From Symbiodinium natans (Eukaryota; Sar; Dinophyceae; Suessiales; Symbiodiniaceae): DNA of 64,000 nt. The position numbers and the translations under genes were made by a program. The stretch spans positions 673,152 to 737,151 of the forward strand of contig CAJNDS010001236.1 in the NCBI GenBank assembly GCA_905221605.1, given 5' to 3'. The notes beneath the pieces are model-generated. The model had not been told where the DNA came from, ran no database searches, and saw only the letters and a program-made list of their open reading frames with translations. Positions within the stretch are counted from its first letter, which is position 1. Every line of letters starts with the position of its first letter. Below, piece by piece: positions 19,101 to 34,100 of this stretch.

Positions 19101-22100
19101 AGGCCAGGGTAAACAGAACTACCCAACACCAATCCCCAACTCCTGCAACCCTCAGCCTTCTCTGCGTGCCCGTGTTGCTAAGTGGTGAAGAGCCATCCAC
19201 TTGGTAGACAAGTCACGGAAAACCTACACAAGTCCCTTGCATCAGCTATCCCCGGGCGCGTGACGCAGAAATATGCCGTGGTGTGAAACTCGATAAAAGG
19301 GGGGATTGCTGCACGCGGACCTCGTTCGGCACATCTAACAAATGCTGGCCGCTCGAGAGAGCGCGAGAGAGTCTCAGCTACGAGCATTGTAAGCTCCAAC
19401 GACTCCAAGGCTCCGTTTCAAGCATGTCAAAAGCATCCCAACGACACACCTACAGTTACATTGCAATGGTCCCCCTCGTACCAGCAGTCCTTTTTGGGGA
19501 TTGTCAAAGGGGCTGCTATCATCCGTAGTAAGGACTGTTAGTATAAGGGTGAACATCCCAACACCTACATCCAGGCCTCCGGCTTCATCGACTTCGACGC
19601 ACTGGATGCCGCAGAGCAGGAGCGGGACGGAGACCCGCAGCGCGCGCAGCACGCGCAGACGGACACGGAGGATCGATGGGGGCCCACCGGTGCTTCAGTT
19701 TACAGAGGTGTTTCTTGAGGCCTTGAGGGCTCAAGGAGCCTTGGTGTTACCAGTAGGGACAGTGTTTAGGCTGAAGGAAGGTTTATGTGTTGGGGGCATG
19801 CTGGGGTCGAGGGTCCAAGGGGTACTTCCGCAGCTTCGATCCCACCACCCTTGTTCTCATGGGGCTCGGTTTAGGGTTTAGGGTTTGGGGTGTAGGGTTT
19901 TGGGTTTAGGGATTCCAGTGCTACCTGTGACTGTTGACACTCTTGACAAGCAATCGAAGACGCGAGGGTAACAATGGCGACGCCGCCGTGATTTTTGTGG
20001 GTGTTGTCTTGACACAGCTGACAAAAGACCATATCAACTCTAAAGGTAAAACCCCTTGATTGGACAGCCGCTGGTGCCTTTAGCATCTGCGATTTCCTGC
20101 ATGCGCTCGGAGCAACTCTGAATACAAGAGCCTTCGCCCATAAACCTACAGGACGTAGTCCTAACTTCTTTGCGGCAGATCGCGCAGCGCTGCGCCTTCG
20201 AGCGCGAGCGGAGCAGCTTCGTCTGCCAGCGGCACACCCCGACAGGCGAGGTGGTCCGGATGTTCGCAGACCCTGCGGGCCTTGCGCGCCTGTAAGCCCC
20301 GGACCCCAAGCCCAGACCAAGCCCGATGTTCTGGCTGAGAGGTTCAGGCACTTTAGAGTTTTGCGGTTTGCATAGTTTCGGCGTTGTTAAGGGATCCGTG
20401 AGACTTAAACCAAAAAGCTCGGGCAGAAACTTCTAAAAGCGGGTGGAAAACCTCACCCACTCCCCGAATATTGAACGTTTCTCCAAGGATCGCGTTTAAG
20501 GAACCTACGAGGTCCAACTGTCCAACGCTCAAAATCTGAACCCTGGGTCGTGACTGGAGGCCTCTTCTTCCGCCTCGCCCTGCCTCGCTCCCCGGCAGAG
20601 CTGCGGCAGCTTGGTGCCTCTTGGCTCACCCGCGCGCTGCGGCGGGCACGAACACTGCCGGAGGCTCCGCTTAGGGAGTGATTGTCATGTCTCACAGCTT
20701 TGCACTACATTTTTGTGTTCATCGCATAGTTTTCAACAAGGCGTTGAAAATGTTGAGACTTTGTCAATAATCATAAAGAAGAGCAAGCATCAAGTATCTG
20801 ATACGTATATGCCAACTTGAAGATGCGCGTGTTCGTCTTTTGATCTTCAACCTGTTCATGAGCGTTTGTTCGTTCGGAAACACATTGTGCAACCCTCACC
20901 AACTCAAAGCAACTTGCAGAAAGTCGCCCGAGAGCTTACGGCTCAGGTTTTGGCATTTTCGGGCTTGGGGTCTTCATGGCGTTCGCTGATTTTGCAGCAT
21001 CCTGGTAGCTTTTGGGAGGTGCCAGACGCCAGTTTGTGTGAAGCTTCGAGTTGTTGTTTGTTTTGGACGCAAGTGGCTAGAAAGTTGCCTGCGCAACGCC
21101 GCGAAAATCCACAGACAGGCTTCTAGCCTTGCGTCGTTGATTTCGGTACTTTTTTTGCCGGCATGGACGGAAAAGAATGGCTTGATGTTGATGATAACAA
21201 CCATAGGGGGGCAATTGCTCCCCCCCTTGTTGCGACAGCCTGCAGCATCCATATCAGCAGCATAGTTGGGGTCGCGACATGTGATTGCATGGTCTAGGGC
21301 CAGATCTTCAGTCAGTATGCGATGCAGCCTGCTTTTGAGTGCACCGGCATCTGCAGCACTTGTGTCAAGCGGTTCAGGGTTTAGGATTATAGATATTGAT
21401 TCGGGTTCAGGGTTTATGTTTTCGGGTGCCAGCACGCTGCTTTCTGACAGGACGCGGTGGTCTCCGACATTCTAGCAATTCGGCCACTGTCCGCAGAAGG
21501 CTTGCGCATTCCCGGTGGCCATTGAAGGAGATAGATCAGTAGGCCGCTGATGTCTACAAGGTCATGCAAAACGTAGATTGTCATCCATTGGAGGGGAGAC
21601 CGTCAAGTCAGGAAAAGTGCTCCTGAGTAACCTCGACTGAGTCGAACATGCAAAAGCCAACAAGAGTCAGAAGCACCCCGGACCCAATTGGAAAACCGAA
21701 GAGACGCCCCCCCCCCCCCCCCCCCCCCACGCCCCCCAGAGAAAACAACAGGCATTTCTATCTGCCAAATTGTGGTACACGCGTGTGCCCTACTTGCTTG
21801 GAGAGAAATGTTGGTCCTGACGGGTCGGCCCTTGTTTTTGTGGGTCTGTTATCGATTGGACAGCATGAGGAATGGGAGCACGATGTGGGGCCAAGGTAGA
21901 GCGGTGATGCAGAGATCAAATCCCAGTTGAGTCACCGTTCGAGTCCATCGGGAGTCCACCGAAAATGAGAAGCAACTGTTTTGGTCACGCCCCAAAGCAG
22001 ATCAGGGGCCCACGCCAAGGGTGCAATGCTCGGCCTTTTAGAGGGTTTGGGGTTTCAGGCAGGGTTTTAGATTGACGTGCTCGACTCATTTGTTCGTTCT

Positions 22101-25100
22101 TGTTTTGTCTGACACGGTCTATTTCGTTTTCCGACTCGGCCAACACGGTGTGACCCTCCATTGCAGTAGCGGCTGTGTGCGGCTGTGACGAGTCGCTTCG
22201 TCAGCGCGGTCTTGCCCTAAACCCGGGATAGATTCAAAGCCTCAGCCCTGAAGCCCCAAACTCTGCGCGGAACCCTCGTTGCAGGCGCTTGCCAGCTGAT
22301 GGAGGTGGTCTTCACGCCTCCTCGCGATCCGCAGTTTTTGGTGGTGCACTTTTTTCAGGACTCCGCCCCGCAAACCTGCTCCGGATGTGTTGCGCGATGT
22401 TTGGGGACTTATGCGGAAATGGTTTTAGAATCTCGGAACTCTGTTGCTGGCTGAGCTGTTTGTGTCTTAGTTCGTTGTTGCAGTTGTTGCATTGGAAAAT
22501 TTAGACGCGTCAATGACCATGATTGGGTTGCAAGAAGCACCGGAAACCCAAACCTCAAAGCAAGCCTTGTAAAGGGTCTCAAGTTCATCTTGGCTGCACA
22601 CACACACACACACACGTCGGGTTGCTTTTCACGGCCGGCATGCATCGCCTCTAGTCAGCGCTGTTAGGCCCCACAACCTCAGCTCTAAACCCTAAACCCT
22701 GCACCCTCGGAAGCTGCATACCCCATGCCCCTCTCAACAATATCCCGATTAAGGTCCAGGCCCAAGCCTCCCTTTAAAACCCCGAAAACCGAAGCCGTGA
22801 ACTCCAAGAGCTGGCAAAATATCCGTGGCCAAGCAGGATGGATCCAGCCAGGCCAAGGGACTCGAAGGACCCTCCCATGTCGGGGTTGGGTTTGGATTAG
22901 GGCAAATGAGGGTCCCCTTTTCGTGGGTGGTGACTCCTGCCATGGGATTCCTCTGAGAATAACCGCTGCAGCAGGTGCTTAGAGCCGCTCCGTGCATGTC
23001 GAGTGTCCTCTCATTCTTGGGTTCATTGGTTGTTATAACAAGCAGGACTGGCCTGTATTTGGAGCTCAAGGTTCTAGCAGTAGGCTCGTTCGGGACGCTT
23101 TGGGGTCTCTCGTTGTGTGGAGGTTTAGGTTTTCAGGCTCTTGCACATGGGCTTGCGTGTTTCAGGTTGCGGGCCATAGGGCTTGGGGTTTCCTGATGCT
23201 TCGGCGCAAAAACAGGCGTCCTGGCCACTTTTTTGCCCTGAACAGAATAGGCCTTCCAACTCCGTGGATCGACTGTGCAACACCTAAGCCCCAACCCCCA
23301 TGAACTTGAGTGGGATCATCTAGCCAGCTTTGGCCGTAGCCAAGCAGTTCGTCTGGAGTATCCTCGGTGGGCTCGCAGTTGAAATGCCAGAGTACTTCTG
23401 CAGTGGTTTCAGGGATTTGCGGCCAGTTCGCAGGTCCTTGAGAAGCTCACGCAGTCTCAAGGCGATCAGAATCTGCTTTGAGAGGGTTGCAGCGTGATGA
23501 TTATCGAAGCAAGTCGGCTCGCTACAGACGCACATGGCACGAGGTCGGGTGCTGCACGACCAGTGGAGTCCAGCTCTGGATGTAGTTGGAACAGGCTTGA
23601 GTGGGCTATGCCGGAAGCATGGAGCTTCGGGAGGATCAGGAGAAGCGGTGGCGAGCCACCATACTTTCGACATAGATGCTGAGTCATGCTGAGTCAACAA
23701 GCCCGTGGAAGGTCAACTGAGCAGTCAGTTCCTGCATGAGCCCTCTGGCATGTTTGGAGATGTCTGCTGCACATTCCGATTAGGCTGTGCCCAATTAGCA
23801 GTCAGGCTATCCATGCCATTGGCATGATTGCCATCTCTTGTCACCTCTGCCAGTGCAGATCGGCTGAAGCCGAGGGGAAGGGTGGGCTTCGGTCGGGGTT
23901 TAGGGTATAGGCGTAATGCTACTCAAGGTGCTCAAAATCCGGCTCATACAAGGGTGGAAAAGCGGATCCCACGTAGCAGCGCGAAAGGAACGGCCCAAGA
24001 GCCTGTAGCGAAGCGCTCCCCCCGCGCGTTCATTGGAGTCTGGGTTTTGGGTTTACGCACCTAGAACCCCGAAGCTCTAAGTTCACCTGACGCGCAGGAA
24101 TCCTGCGCTCCAAACTGTGTGCCGGGAGCTCACGTTTTATGGTTGAGGCTTCGAGGGTCAAGGGTCAAGCGATAAGGACTGCAGACGTAAAACTCAGATT
24201 TCGAGTTTCGAGTTTAGGGTTGGCAAGTCACAATACTCTACAGGTTCCCTCCCCAGACGTGGGTTTAGGGCTTTGCAGGTTGTGTGTTCAGGGCCTCAGG
24301 TTCATCGCTTTGGGTCAGCAGTTCTTGCCTTTCCAGTCCGAGGTCCTGGGCCCAGGATGCAGTAGTGAACCCTTCGTGCTGTCGGCTGGGTGCCCATAAG
24401 CCTCCAACCTCCAAAGCACCGCCCCAAAGAAGCGGTTCCATGTGGAGGGTTGTTTATATGAGGGTCCCTCACAGAGAGATTTGTTGAAACGGATAACTTT
24501 AAAAAAGAACGCGCGCTCCAAACAGGCTCCTACTCGCTAGCAACCTCCATGTATCACCTGCAGTGCGGGCTGAGGACACGAGTTTCGTCAGCGGCATCAA
24601 CTTCCTGCGCCTATTGGAATCCGAGCTGGAGGCTTCCTGGGCAATCTTGGCAGGTTTCGGATTCAAAGGCTCCTAGTGCCCCTAGACCCCTCAGACAGAA
24701 AGCTATTAAACCTTAAACTGAAGCATCTTGCAATTCCTGTAAAAAAATGCTCTGAAAAAGTGGCGATGTGGAGTTTCGTGGTCTGCTGGGCTTTAGGACA
24801 CTTTGGTCTTCTGACTTCATTGCAATCAAGTGAGTTTGAAGAGTTCGTATGGAGGATGAGGGTTTTACGTGCTGCCAGCCCATGGAACTCCTACGTCATG
24901 CTACTTTTCAAGGCTTAGTCAGGGTTTCGGGTTTAGGGTTTAGTGTTTAGGGTTTAGGGTTTAGGGTTTAGGGTTTAGGGTTTAGGGTTTAGGGTTTAGG
25001 GTTTAGGGTTTCTCAGAGCGGACCTCTACTGAACTCCCAAATGCTTTCAAAAAGCCCCTCCGCCCAGAAGTTCCGACTGTGACCTTTGGCAGGCAACTGC

Positions 25101-28100
25101 AGGGTTTAGGCTTTAGGGTTTAGGGTTTAGGGTTTGGGGTTTAGGGTTTAGGGTTTAGGGTTTAGGGTTTAGTGGCTTTCATAGCTCCCGAATCCAACGA
25201 AGTGGCCCAGCATGCATCTCGTCAAGCAGAAAGTGCTCCTGCCGGTGAGTCAGGCCGTTTGGCTCTGTCTGCATGTATAGGCCCCATGTCCTAAGATGCC
25301 CAGTAGTACCCTTATTCCCTTTTTGGGGGGTTTAGGTTCCCTTATAAACCCCTGTAAGCAAAAAGGGGCACCATTTTCAAGCCTAGGTTACTGGGCAGCC
25401 TAGTGTCTATAAATCTCTCCAGGGTTGAGGGCTTTAGGGAAAACCCAACGCCAGGTTCCCCCACGATTCTTCTTCGGGGATGTCTGCGACGGTGGAGCCT
25501 CAGGCACCCAGCAGCCGAAGGGCCGTTGAGGCATTGAGGCGTTCGTGCTTTCCAGGTTGATGGGGGTACCTCTTGGGAGGGTTTAGGGTTTAGGGCTAGG
25601 GTGTTGAGGGCTTTGAGGAGTTTAATGATTGCTGCGCTGTGGGCCCGTGGTAGGGACTGTCGGGGGGGGGGGGGGGTGAACTTCAGGGTCTGAGGAAAGC
25701 AGTCAAGAATTGCATCAAACCGAAGCCCAAAAAAACAAGCCCACATTCAGGTCTCACATGGGACGGTCCACATTTTTGTACACCTTCACCCAGCGCGTGG
25801 CGATTCTAGAATTCTAGAACACGCTTAAAAGACAAGGTTCCGGGCAGCTTGCCCATTGAGATACGGACATGTTAGGACTTCGGGAACTTCGGGTGCAGGG
25901 CTTGGGAATCGACCGCTTCCAGAGGGCTCTTGCAAGAAGAACCTGATGAGAGAGGGCTGCAAGAACATGCCAACCCTGAACCCCGAACTCCTTTATCCCG
26001 AAACGCCTGAAACCCTCAACTCCCCAACCAAAAACCCCAATCTTCTACGTCCATGAAATTTAAAACCTTAGTAGCCCAGTGGTACCCTTCACCTTTTTTT
26101 GGTTACGTGTTGCCTTTCACAGAAGCCAACCCAAAAAAGGGGTGCCCTTATGTTAATGTGGTTACCGGGCTACTCAGAAACCCTTTCGGCCCTACTCCCT
26201 TTCGGCCCATAAGGCTTGCTCATCACCGAGTGGTCGCGCGTGCCGTCCACATTCACCTCCTTCAGCCCAGAGCCCGCCTGGGGCCTGCAGCTCTCCGGCC
26301 CATTTAGGGTTTAGGGTTTAGGGTTTAGGGTTTAGGGCTTAGGGCTTAGGGCTTAGGGCTTAGGGCTTAAGGCTTTCGGGGTTTCGGAGTTCGGGAGATT
26401 AGGGTCGAGTTTAGGCTTCAGGTCGTTCATGTCAAAACGTCATTTCATGTCTACCCAGGCTGAGGCTAGCAAGGGCGTAAGCATTGGAACCACTTGGGAC
26501 AAAACGGGGGACTATTTTGCAAATCATTGTTGTTCGGAATCTCGCGCTCTTCCGGGAAGAAACTTCGACTCTTACATCCGTCGAGCAGTGCAGCAGAGGT
26601 AAAAGCTTCCGGCATAGAAACGGTACTGAGCACGACCTTCCAAAACCGCCCAAACCGTTTAGGGTTTAGGATTTAGGGTTTAGGGTTTAGGGTTTCCAAA
26701 AGCCCCCCCCAAAACTGCTCAGTTCTGCATGTTGGCCATCAAAGCATGTTTCGCGCTCTCACCCGGGGCCCTTACCACTCATGTTGCAACCCTTCTCCAG
26801 GGGCAGATTCCCTGTCAAGAGGCTTATGCCTCGATTTGCGAACCCCCCCCCCCCATCATTGATAACAGGTCCCTCCCAGGTTTGGGGATGTTTGAGGATT
26901 CCGGTTGTCTCTGGATGGCTTTGGGAGCCTTTTGTACGAAGACTCGAACGTGTGGGGCGGTTGGAGATGAACTCAGCTGTTCTGCTCACCTCAGAGAATT
27001 CAGAACATCCCACAGAGTATCCCTGAGTTGCATTGCCCATGAACCTTCAAGTTCAATGGGCACCAATGTAGGTTTAGGGTTTAGGGTTTAGGGTTTAGGG
27101 TTTAGGGTTTAGGGTTTAGGGTTTAGGGTTTAGGGTTTAGGGTTTAGGGTTTAGGGGTGTGTTTCGCAGGGTGCCCAAGGCTCTGGCATTTTTGTGCCTG
27201 GGGTCGGGCGGGCCATGGTGTTCTGTTGGAGTTCTGCTGGGGTTCTGTTGCTTAATAGGCTTGAAATAGGGTAGTTCTCTCAGAACCCCCCATAACCCTA
27301 TTCTGCTGTAATCCATCTGCAGCAAGTTGTAGATCTGTTCAGTGCTCTGAGCTATTGCTGAGGATGCAGATGACATCTTCTTTAATTATTGACTTCGACA
27401 GGCTTTCGCCCGCATACCCCCATAACCCTATTCTAATTATCAAGGCCCAGACCCCCCCCCCCCCCCCCCCCCCCGCAAAACCCTATTCTATTTCTCCAGG
27501 CCCCTATATGACTTGTGTTACAAAGAATGGCTTTTGGTGAAGTCTGAGGGCCGGCAAACTCGCCCTAAACCCTAAACCCTAAACCCTAAACCCTAAACCC
27601 TTAGGATCGAAGGCAAACTCGTGGTAATGCTTCCCAGGACCCAGCAGCAGTGCTACATCAGACCGGAGGGACATGCGAAGCTGTGTCTGACAGGTCTGGG
27701 CCGGTCCGGGGTTTAGGGTTTAGGGTTTAGGGTTTAGGGTTTAGGGTTTAGGGTTCAGGGTTTAGGGTTTAGGGTTTAGAGTTTAGGGTTTAGGGCTATC
27801 ACTTCGTGCTCTGGAGTTTGGGATGGCGGCGCATCCCGGCTTTGCTTAAAGATGACAAGTCAGATCTCAGGGCTTGCTACGCGCGGGGGAGCCCTGCTTG
27901 AAGAAATGCGCCAAGAACCCCCAAAAAACTGTGTGGTTGCCTCATGATAAAGATTGTCGCCATTCCTGCAACTCAAGCTGGCAGGGCAGAAGGCTTGGTG
28001 TTCAGGGTCTATAGTCACTCGAGTCATCGTTGGGCTCTTCTCATACGGTTCTCCCCAACAAATCTCATCCCAACGGTTGCCGTTCATCATAGGGCTGTTC

Positions 28101-31100
28101 CTTGACTCTTGGGCCTCAACCGCAGTCACTTCTTGGGTCTTTGCAGTTCCCAACAAAAACTCGTGTACCAGAAAAAAGGAAGTCACCATACTCTCAACAG
28201 AGTGCATTGACATTGAAGCGTGAGATCAAATCCATGCAGAAATGAAACTTGCAAGCCACATAGACGTAATAAACAAGCGAGCCTTGTGGTTGGGGGCCTG
28301 CAATTGCATAGCACCGAGGGCCGCAGTTGTGCATCTCTCAAGAAAAGGGCCCGCGCGCCAGAGCCTCTAGCCCCAAACTCTCCAAGAACCTTTCCAAGGC
28401 CCGAACCTCTTTGTCCCCTGTGCAGAATTGGGCGGCTTTGCCTCGCCCTTCGCAGCAGCGCCGGCGCTACCCGGAGGATCCGCGCTGACCGTCGAGACCC
28501 TGCAAGACTGGCAGGCAGGTTTCAGGGTTGCGGGTTTGCTTCAGGGTATCGGACCCCCAAACGCCGAAAGTGAAACTCTGGCGCCACAAGGTCGTCCCAA
28601 ACCTCCGCAACTTCGCGCGCAATTCGGGATGTGGAGGGGCTTCAGGAGGTCGTAGAGCTGCTTTCATGGGGGCTGAGGGTTCTGGGCTGTCTGCTGCGAT
28701 TCTGGTGGGGGGCTCATGATGCGGTCTCGGTCGTGGCTCACTGCTGTGCTACACGCAGACGCAGCAGCCCAGTCCCACATCCCCCGCAGAACGTGCTTGT
28801 GTAAGCATCCGATTCCTTAAACCCTAAAACCCAAAACCCTAAAAAACCCGTAAAAAAACTAAAAAACCCTAGAACCCTAAACCCTAAAACCCCAAGACCC
28901 CAAAACCCAAAACCCTGAAACCCCGAGCCCTAAACCCCAAACAGGGGCAACTGGCAACTGGCACACTTTGGGGCCGGAAGTCCTACCGCGCAGGCCGCAC
29001 AGGATCATCAGAAGTCATGGACTCTGATCAGCTGCGGCGGCGAAGCCCACGCGAGGCCAGGGTTTAGGGCTTAGGGTTTAGGGTTTAGGGTTTGGGGTTT
29101 AGGGTTTAGGGTTTAGGGCCTCCAATCCCAAATCATATGCTTCGCAAAGTGGGGCTTAGGGTCCAGGCCATTGGGGCATTTCCCGACAGAGGGGTACCCT
29201 TAATATACCCCCCAAAATAGTATAGTCCTTATGATAGGAACCCCCCTTTTTTTAAAGGGCACCCCTCTTCTCGTAAACACAGATATCCAGGAAACCACTG
29301 AAGGGCTTGCAGGCGGGGCTGCGAGATGAGAGGGCGAAGCCTGTCGGCTCTTTGTTGCTCGCCTCCCCATTGGGTTCGGTCTAGGTGAACCCTAGTTTCT
29401 TAGCCTAAAGCCTCAAGAAGCCAAACCCTGAAATCAGGAAGACTGCAAGCCCCGTTCAGCCTTCGGGCTTCTGGGTTTCGCTCTTCAGTTTCAGGAAAAC
29501 AGGGTTCCCGCGTTTTAGGCTTTGGGGACCCTTGCGGTTTTAGGGTTTCGGGTCGATGTTAAAGGTTTAGGGCGGCAGGGCTTTTTATGTTCTCAGCAAA
29601 GGTTCAGAAGTCCAAACCCCAAACAAGCAGAGGCTCTGGCGGATCCGGAGCCCCAGTGGGGCTTTCCTGGTGGCTCAGAACCCTGGGCCAAATCGTCAGC
29701 CTTTGCTAGGTTAGGGTTTAGTGGGTTTAGTGGGAGTTGAGTTGCTGCTTTTTAGGGGGGCGTGGGAGGGGGGGGGGTGCTTCGGATTGAGGAGCGCAAC
29801 TGCGCAACCGGTCAACGGTTTGTTTAATCGTTTAAGGGGGGTTGTTCAAGCCGTAAACCCTAAACCCAAAAACCCAAAAGACCCGAACAACCTTACCATG
29901 CTCAACATCCCGCAGACGACCCTCGCTCGAGTGTTTTGTTCGGGCTTGGGGCTCAGGATGACAGGCAACCCGAAGCTTTACCTGGTTTCGGGCTTATAGC
30001 TCATGTTAGCGTCTCCAACCTTACGTTAAGATGCGACTAGAAGTAAGATATTCTTCCTTATAAGTACTTCTTGAGGAGTTTCCGCAGCTCAGGAGCAGTT
30101 CCATCATCGGGCTGTCTCCGCCAGCCAAGCCGGTGTCCGAAAGGGCGGAGCTGTGGACACTGATGCCAGGTGGGGGTGCAAGGATTTCGGTGCCAGAGCC
30201 AGAAAGCCCTCAAGACAAAAGGGGTTTAGGGGTTTAGGGGTTTCGGGCATTGGGGATTTACGGGTTGAGAGGTTGCTCAAAGACCTCGTGCCTTCAGCTG
30301 GAGCAGTGGGAAGGCAGATAGCGTTCAGGTCTTGCATGGGACTCTCCTTCACAGGGTTCTGATGTATGGGCCCTGAATCTGAAAAGGGTGTATATGGGGC
30401 ATACTTGGGATACCCTGCTAAGGGCCCATAGGGACCATGAAACTGCCCTTAGAGGGACAGTTAGGCTGTACTGAGGTTTGAGGGGAGCATCTTCGGCTTG
30501 AGGGCTTCCTGTGGCCTGTGCCGGTATCATGGGTTTAGGGTTTAGGGTTTAGGGTTTAGGGTTTAGGGTTTAGGGTTTAGGGTTTGGGGTTTAGCTTGAC
30601 GTCTGACGCGCGGCACCCAGCTCATCTGGAGCTCCAATAAGCTGGAGTTCCGGGCACCTGTCCAACCCTCCCGGGCGGTGTTTGGCCTGCATTGCTGGCA
30701 GGGGTTAGGGTTTAGGGTTTAGGGTTTAGGGTTTAGGGTTTAGGGTTTAGGGTTTAGGGTTTAGGGTTTAGGGTTTAGGGTTTCCCCTTTCATGAGCCCT
30801 GAAGGGCAGCTCTAGCCTCAAGAATAGGGTGCAGTCGGCGGAGAGGTGCTTTCCCGGGAGACTTCTTCATCCGCAGTTTCTATGACGCCTGGTCCTCCAA
30901 GAGACGCCTTTTGCTTCAGGCTTCGCTTCAGCCCAAACATCAATCCCAAAGCTCAGGGGGAGCGCTTGCCCTGAACCCAAACTCAAGCCAGCTGATCTAC
31001 CCTAAACCCTAAAAACCCAAACCCTATAAACCCTAAAGGCCCAAGTCTCCAGGACAAAACAGTCTCAGATTTTGAGTTTTCTGGTTGGGGTGTCCTGATT

Positions 31101-34100
31101 ATCAGGGAATTCTATCAATTTGGGGTTTATTTTGGGGCTTCTATGGTTCCCCTCTTTTCTCAATATAGCCCAGGACAGCTTCCTCACCCACGCTGTCTCT
31201 TCGCGTCTCGTCACTGGGATTTCGACGGATGCTGGCGTGGATAAGAGGATGAGTCTGGGGAACGTAGGGATTCTTGGGGGAACAATTGTTAATTTTGGGG
31301 CACTAGAATTCCTAAGAAACAGCTAAAGTGAAAATTGTTGCTATAGGGTTCCAAGGTGAGTCTGGGGATTGTTTTGATTTTCGGGACAGGCTTGGGAGTT
31401 AATGGGGTTTTGGGGATGTAGGATTTTGGGTTGAGTGTTTAACCCGATCTGGGGTACACGACTTTGAACTCCGCAATCCAGGAGGTGTGTAATTTTGTGT
31501 TTATCGGGCCTTGAGACTTGAGGATGTAGGGTTAAGGGCTCCCTTACCACTCCCCAACAAGAATAGTTAACAAGAAACAAAGGAAACCATAGCACATAAA
31601 AAAAGACTCAAGCAGCCAATGTCCAACAGCAAAAAGAACAATCAACGAATAGCACATAGCAAGCAGCACGTAACAAAAACAAACAAGCATCAACTATCAA
31701 CTTGCCATTGGCCATTCACATAATAGCAAAGCCCAAAACAAAACAAAAACACAACAAGCATCAACCATCAACTATCAACTTACAGCTGCAAACTCACAAA
31801 ACAGTAAAGCCCCAAGACAACGACAACAACATAAGCATAGCAAAAAGTGATAACAGCAGGCAGGGTAAGTTGGGAGAAGTGTAGAGTAGCAAAGAATAAG
31901 GGGGGGGGGGGGGGGGGGGGGGGGTCGGGCATTTTTCAGCAGAAGGCTTAAGGCTTGCATCTGCTTCAGGTGACTCTGACCCTGAGCAGAGGGTCCAAGG
32001 CGAAGTGGACCATTCAGACGCGAGCGGACGCCATGCCGGAATAAGCCGAATGGGCTTGGGGCTGCAGAGCTTCAAGTTAGGCACGCTGGCTTCTGGTAAT
32101 CAGGGTCGTTTGTAGTAGATACTCTAAACTTACCAATCTACATCAGACCAACACAATGACACAAGCATGCATCACTATCAGTCTAGAATCTGCGGTCATG
32201 ATCGTTTCTCACAGAGTTTGAGAGGGTGTGTCGGGCATGTTCCATCAAGCCAAGCCCCATTCCTAGGCCCTGAATCTGCACTTGTAACCCTGCCTGCACC
32301 CTTAACCTGCGAACACCCTAAACCTTGAACCCCAAACCCCAAACCCCAAACCCCAAACCCTAAACCCTAACCCCTGAACCCCCAAACCCCTGAACCCCAA
32401 CTCCCAAAGGACTGGTTGGTAGGCGAAGTCTGGCGATGCGCGCGGCCTCTCGAGATCAGGCATGGACAGCATCAGTTGAGGCTTCGGGCTCTTATGGCGC
32501 TTAGGGTCCCGGGTTTATCTTTCAAAAATGGCGAAGGTATTATTCCCTGAGCTTGAGATAGCTCTAAACCTAGAGCCCCAAACCCTACGGTTTTCCTGGA
32601 GCTGGTTATGGGTGCTCACCTCTCTTGGCGTAGCCTGGATGCCCTATCCGCACATGTTCCGCACATGTTCTGATACCACGCTGGGGCGCATCAGCCAGAC
32701 CTTAATCAACACTAGACCTTCCAACTCCAAAGCCTGCCTTTCATGATTGAGCTTTAGGACCGTTTTGAGCTTCTGAGCATTGTCCGCATCGCTGAGTGGT
32801 GTCAACATGCCCAAATGTCAGGAGTGAGGGCCTCCCACTGGAGACGATGCAAGAGTCCTTGTGCGGCACTGGCGCTGACCTCCATAACCCCCTGAACCCT
32901 AAACCCTAAACCCGAAGCCCTCAGCCTAAGAGCCCGAAAATCCTGTCTCGTTTTGGCAGCTTTGCAGGGGGAACCTGGGTGTTGTCAATTGCTGAATTTT
33001 CAGGTTGTTTTTACGGTGTTGTATTGGGGTGAAAGCCAGGTACCTTGATGAGTCGAAATAGGATTTTGGGGAGGTTGTTTTAGGATAATTCTATACTCGT
33101 AGGGACCATAAGGGAATACTGTTCGTACTTGATTCGTAATTATTCCGACCCCTATACCCTAAACCCTAAACCCTAAACCCTAAACCCTAAACCCCAAACC
33201 CTAAACCCTAATCCCCAGACCCTACACTGCCCTTCAGGGCTTCGGGCGCACTTTGTTCAGCCAATCGGCCTGAGCCCGTCACGCCATTGCCAAGGATCAT
33301 GGTCGATTTCGCTCGACTGGCAGGTCCGGGCCATTTGGGTTTGGGGTTTAGGGTTTAGGATTTAGGGTTTATATAGGGTTTAGGGTTCAGGTAGTTTGAA
33401 AGGTTTAGCGGTTTGGCGTCTATGGCCCGACCACCAATCACAAAACCTGAACCTTAAAGGCTCTTGCAAAGCTTTGGATCAGGGTCCAAGTGATGGTCCC
33501 CACCCGCACTCCGCGCAACCTTCGAGGCCCCAATGCCTCCTCGTCTGACTTTGAGCCCCAAACCACAAAAATCCTGATCCGCAAGAGATAACCCTAAACC
33601 CCAAACCCTAAGATCCCTTACTCGACCCCAACCCCCGCAAGAGGTCGCTCTGCACGTCGAGGAGTCATCCTCGAGCCCCTAGAAGAGGCCAAGGGTATAG
33701 GTTTGGGTTAGAAGTTGCAGCATTGCGTTGTTTTTCGTGTGTTGGCTTTTAGAGGCTCCTGTGGAAGACCTGCCAAGCTACTGAACTTTAGGATTAGAAA
33801 GCAGAATGGGGCCGCGCTGGGTGGAACAGCGCCTAGATAAATATCAGGTCTCTGAAGTATGGTCTTTTCTTCGTTCCCTGTCATGACCGGCTCCTTCCAC
33901 GCAGGCTTCCCAAAGAAGGACTTCAATGCAGTGAGCTGACCATGGCCTAAAAATGTTCGCCTTCCAAACGCCGGGTGGGCTCAAGATCTTTTAGACCTCC
34001 AAGACACTCGGCCTTAGAGCCCGATTGCGTCGCGCCCTTCCTTATTCGTTAGGATAACCCCTCCCACATCTGACAATCAGGACTTGGGTTTGCAAGAGTT

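Noticed and set aside
23328-23337. CCGTAGCCA, the start of the dinoflagellate spliced-leader sequence
   Set aside because: Only nine bases match and the rest of the leader is absent; chance is likely.
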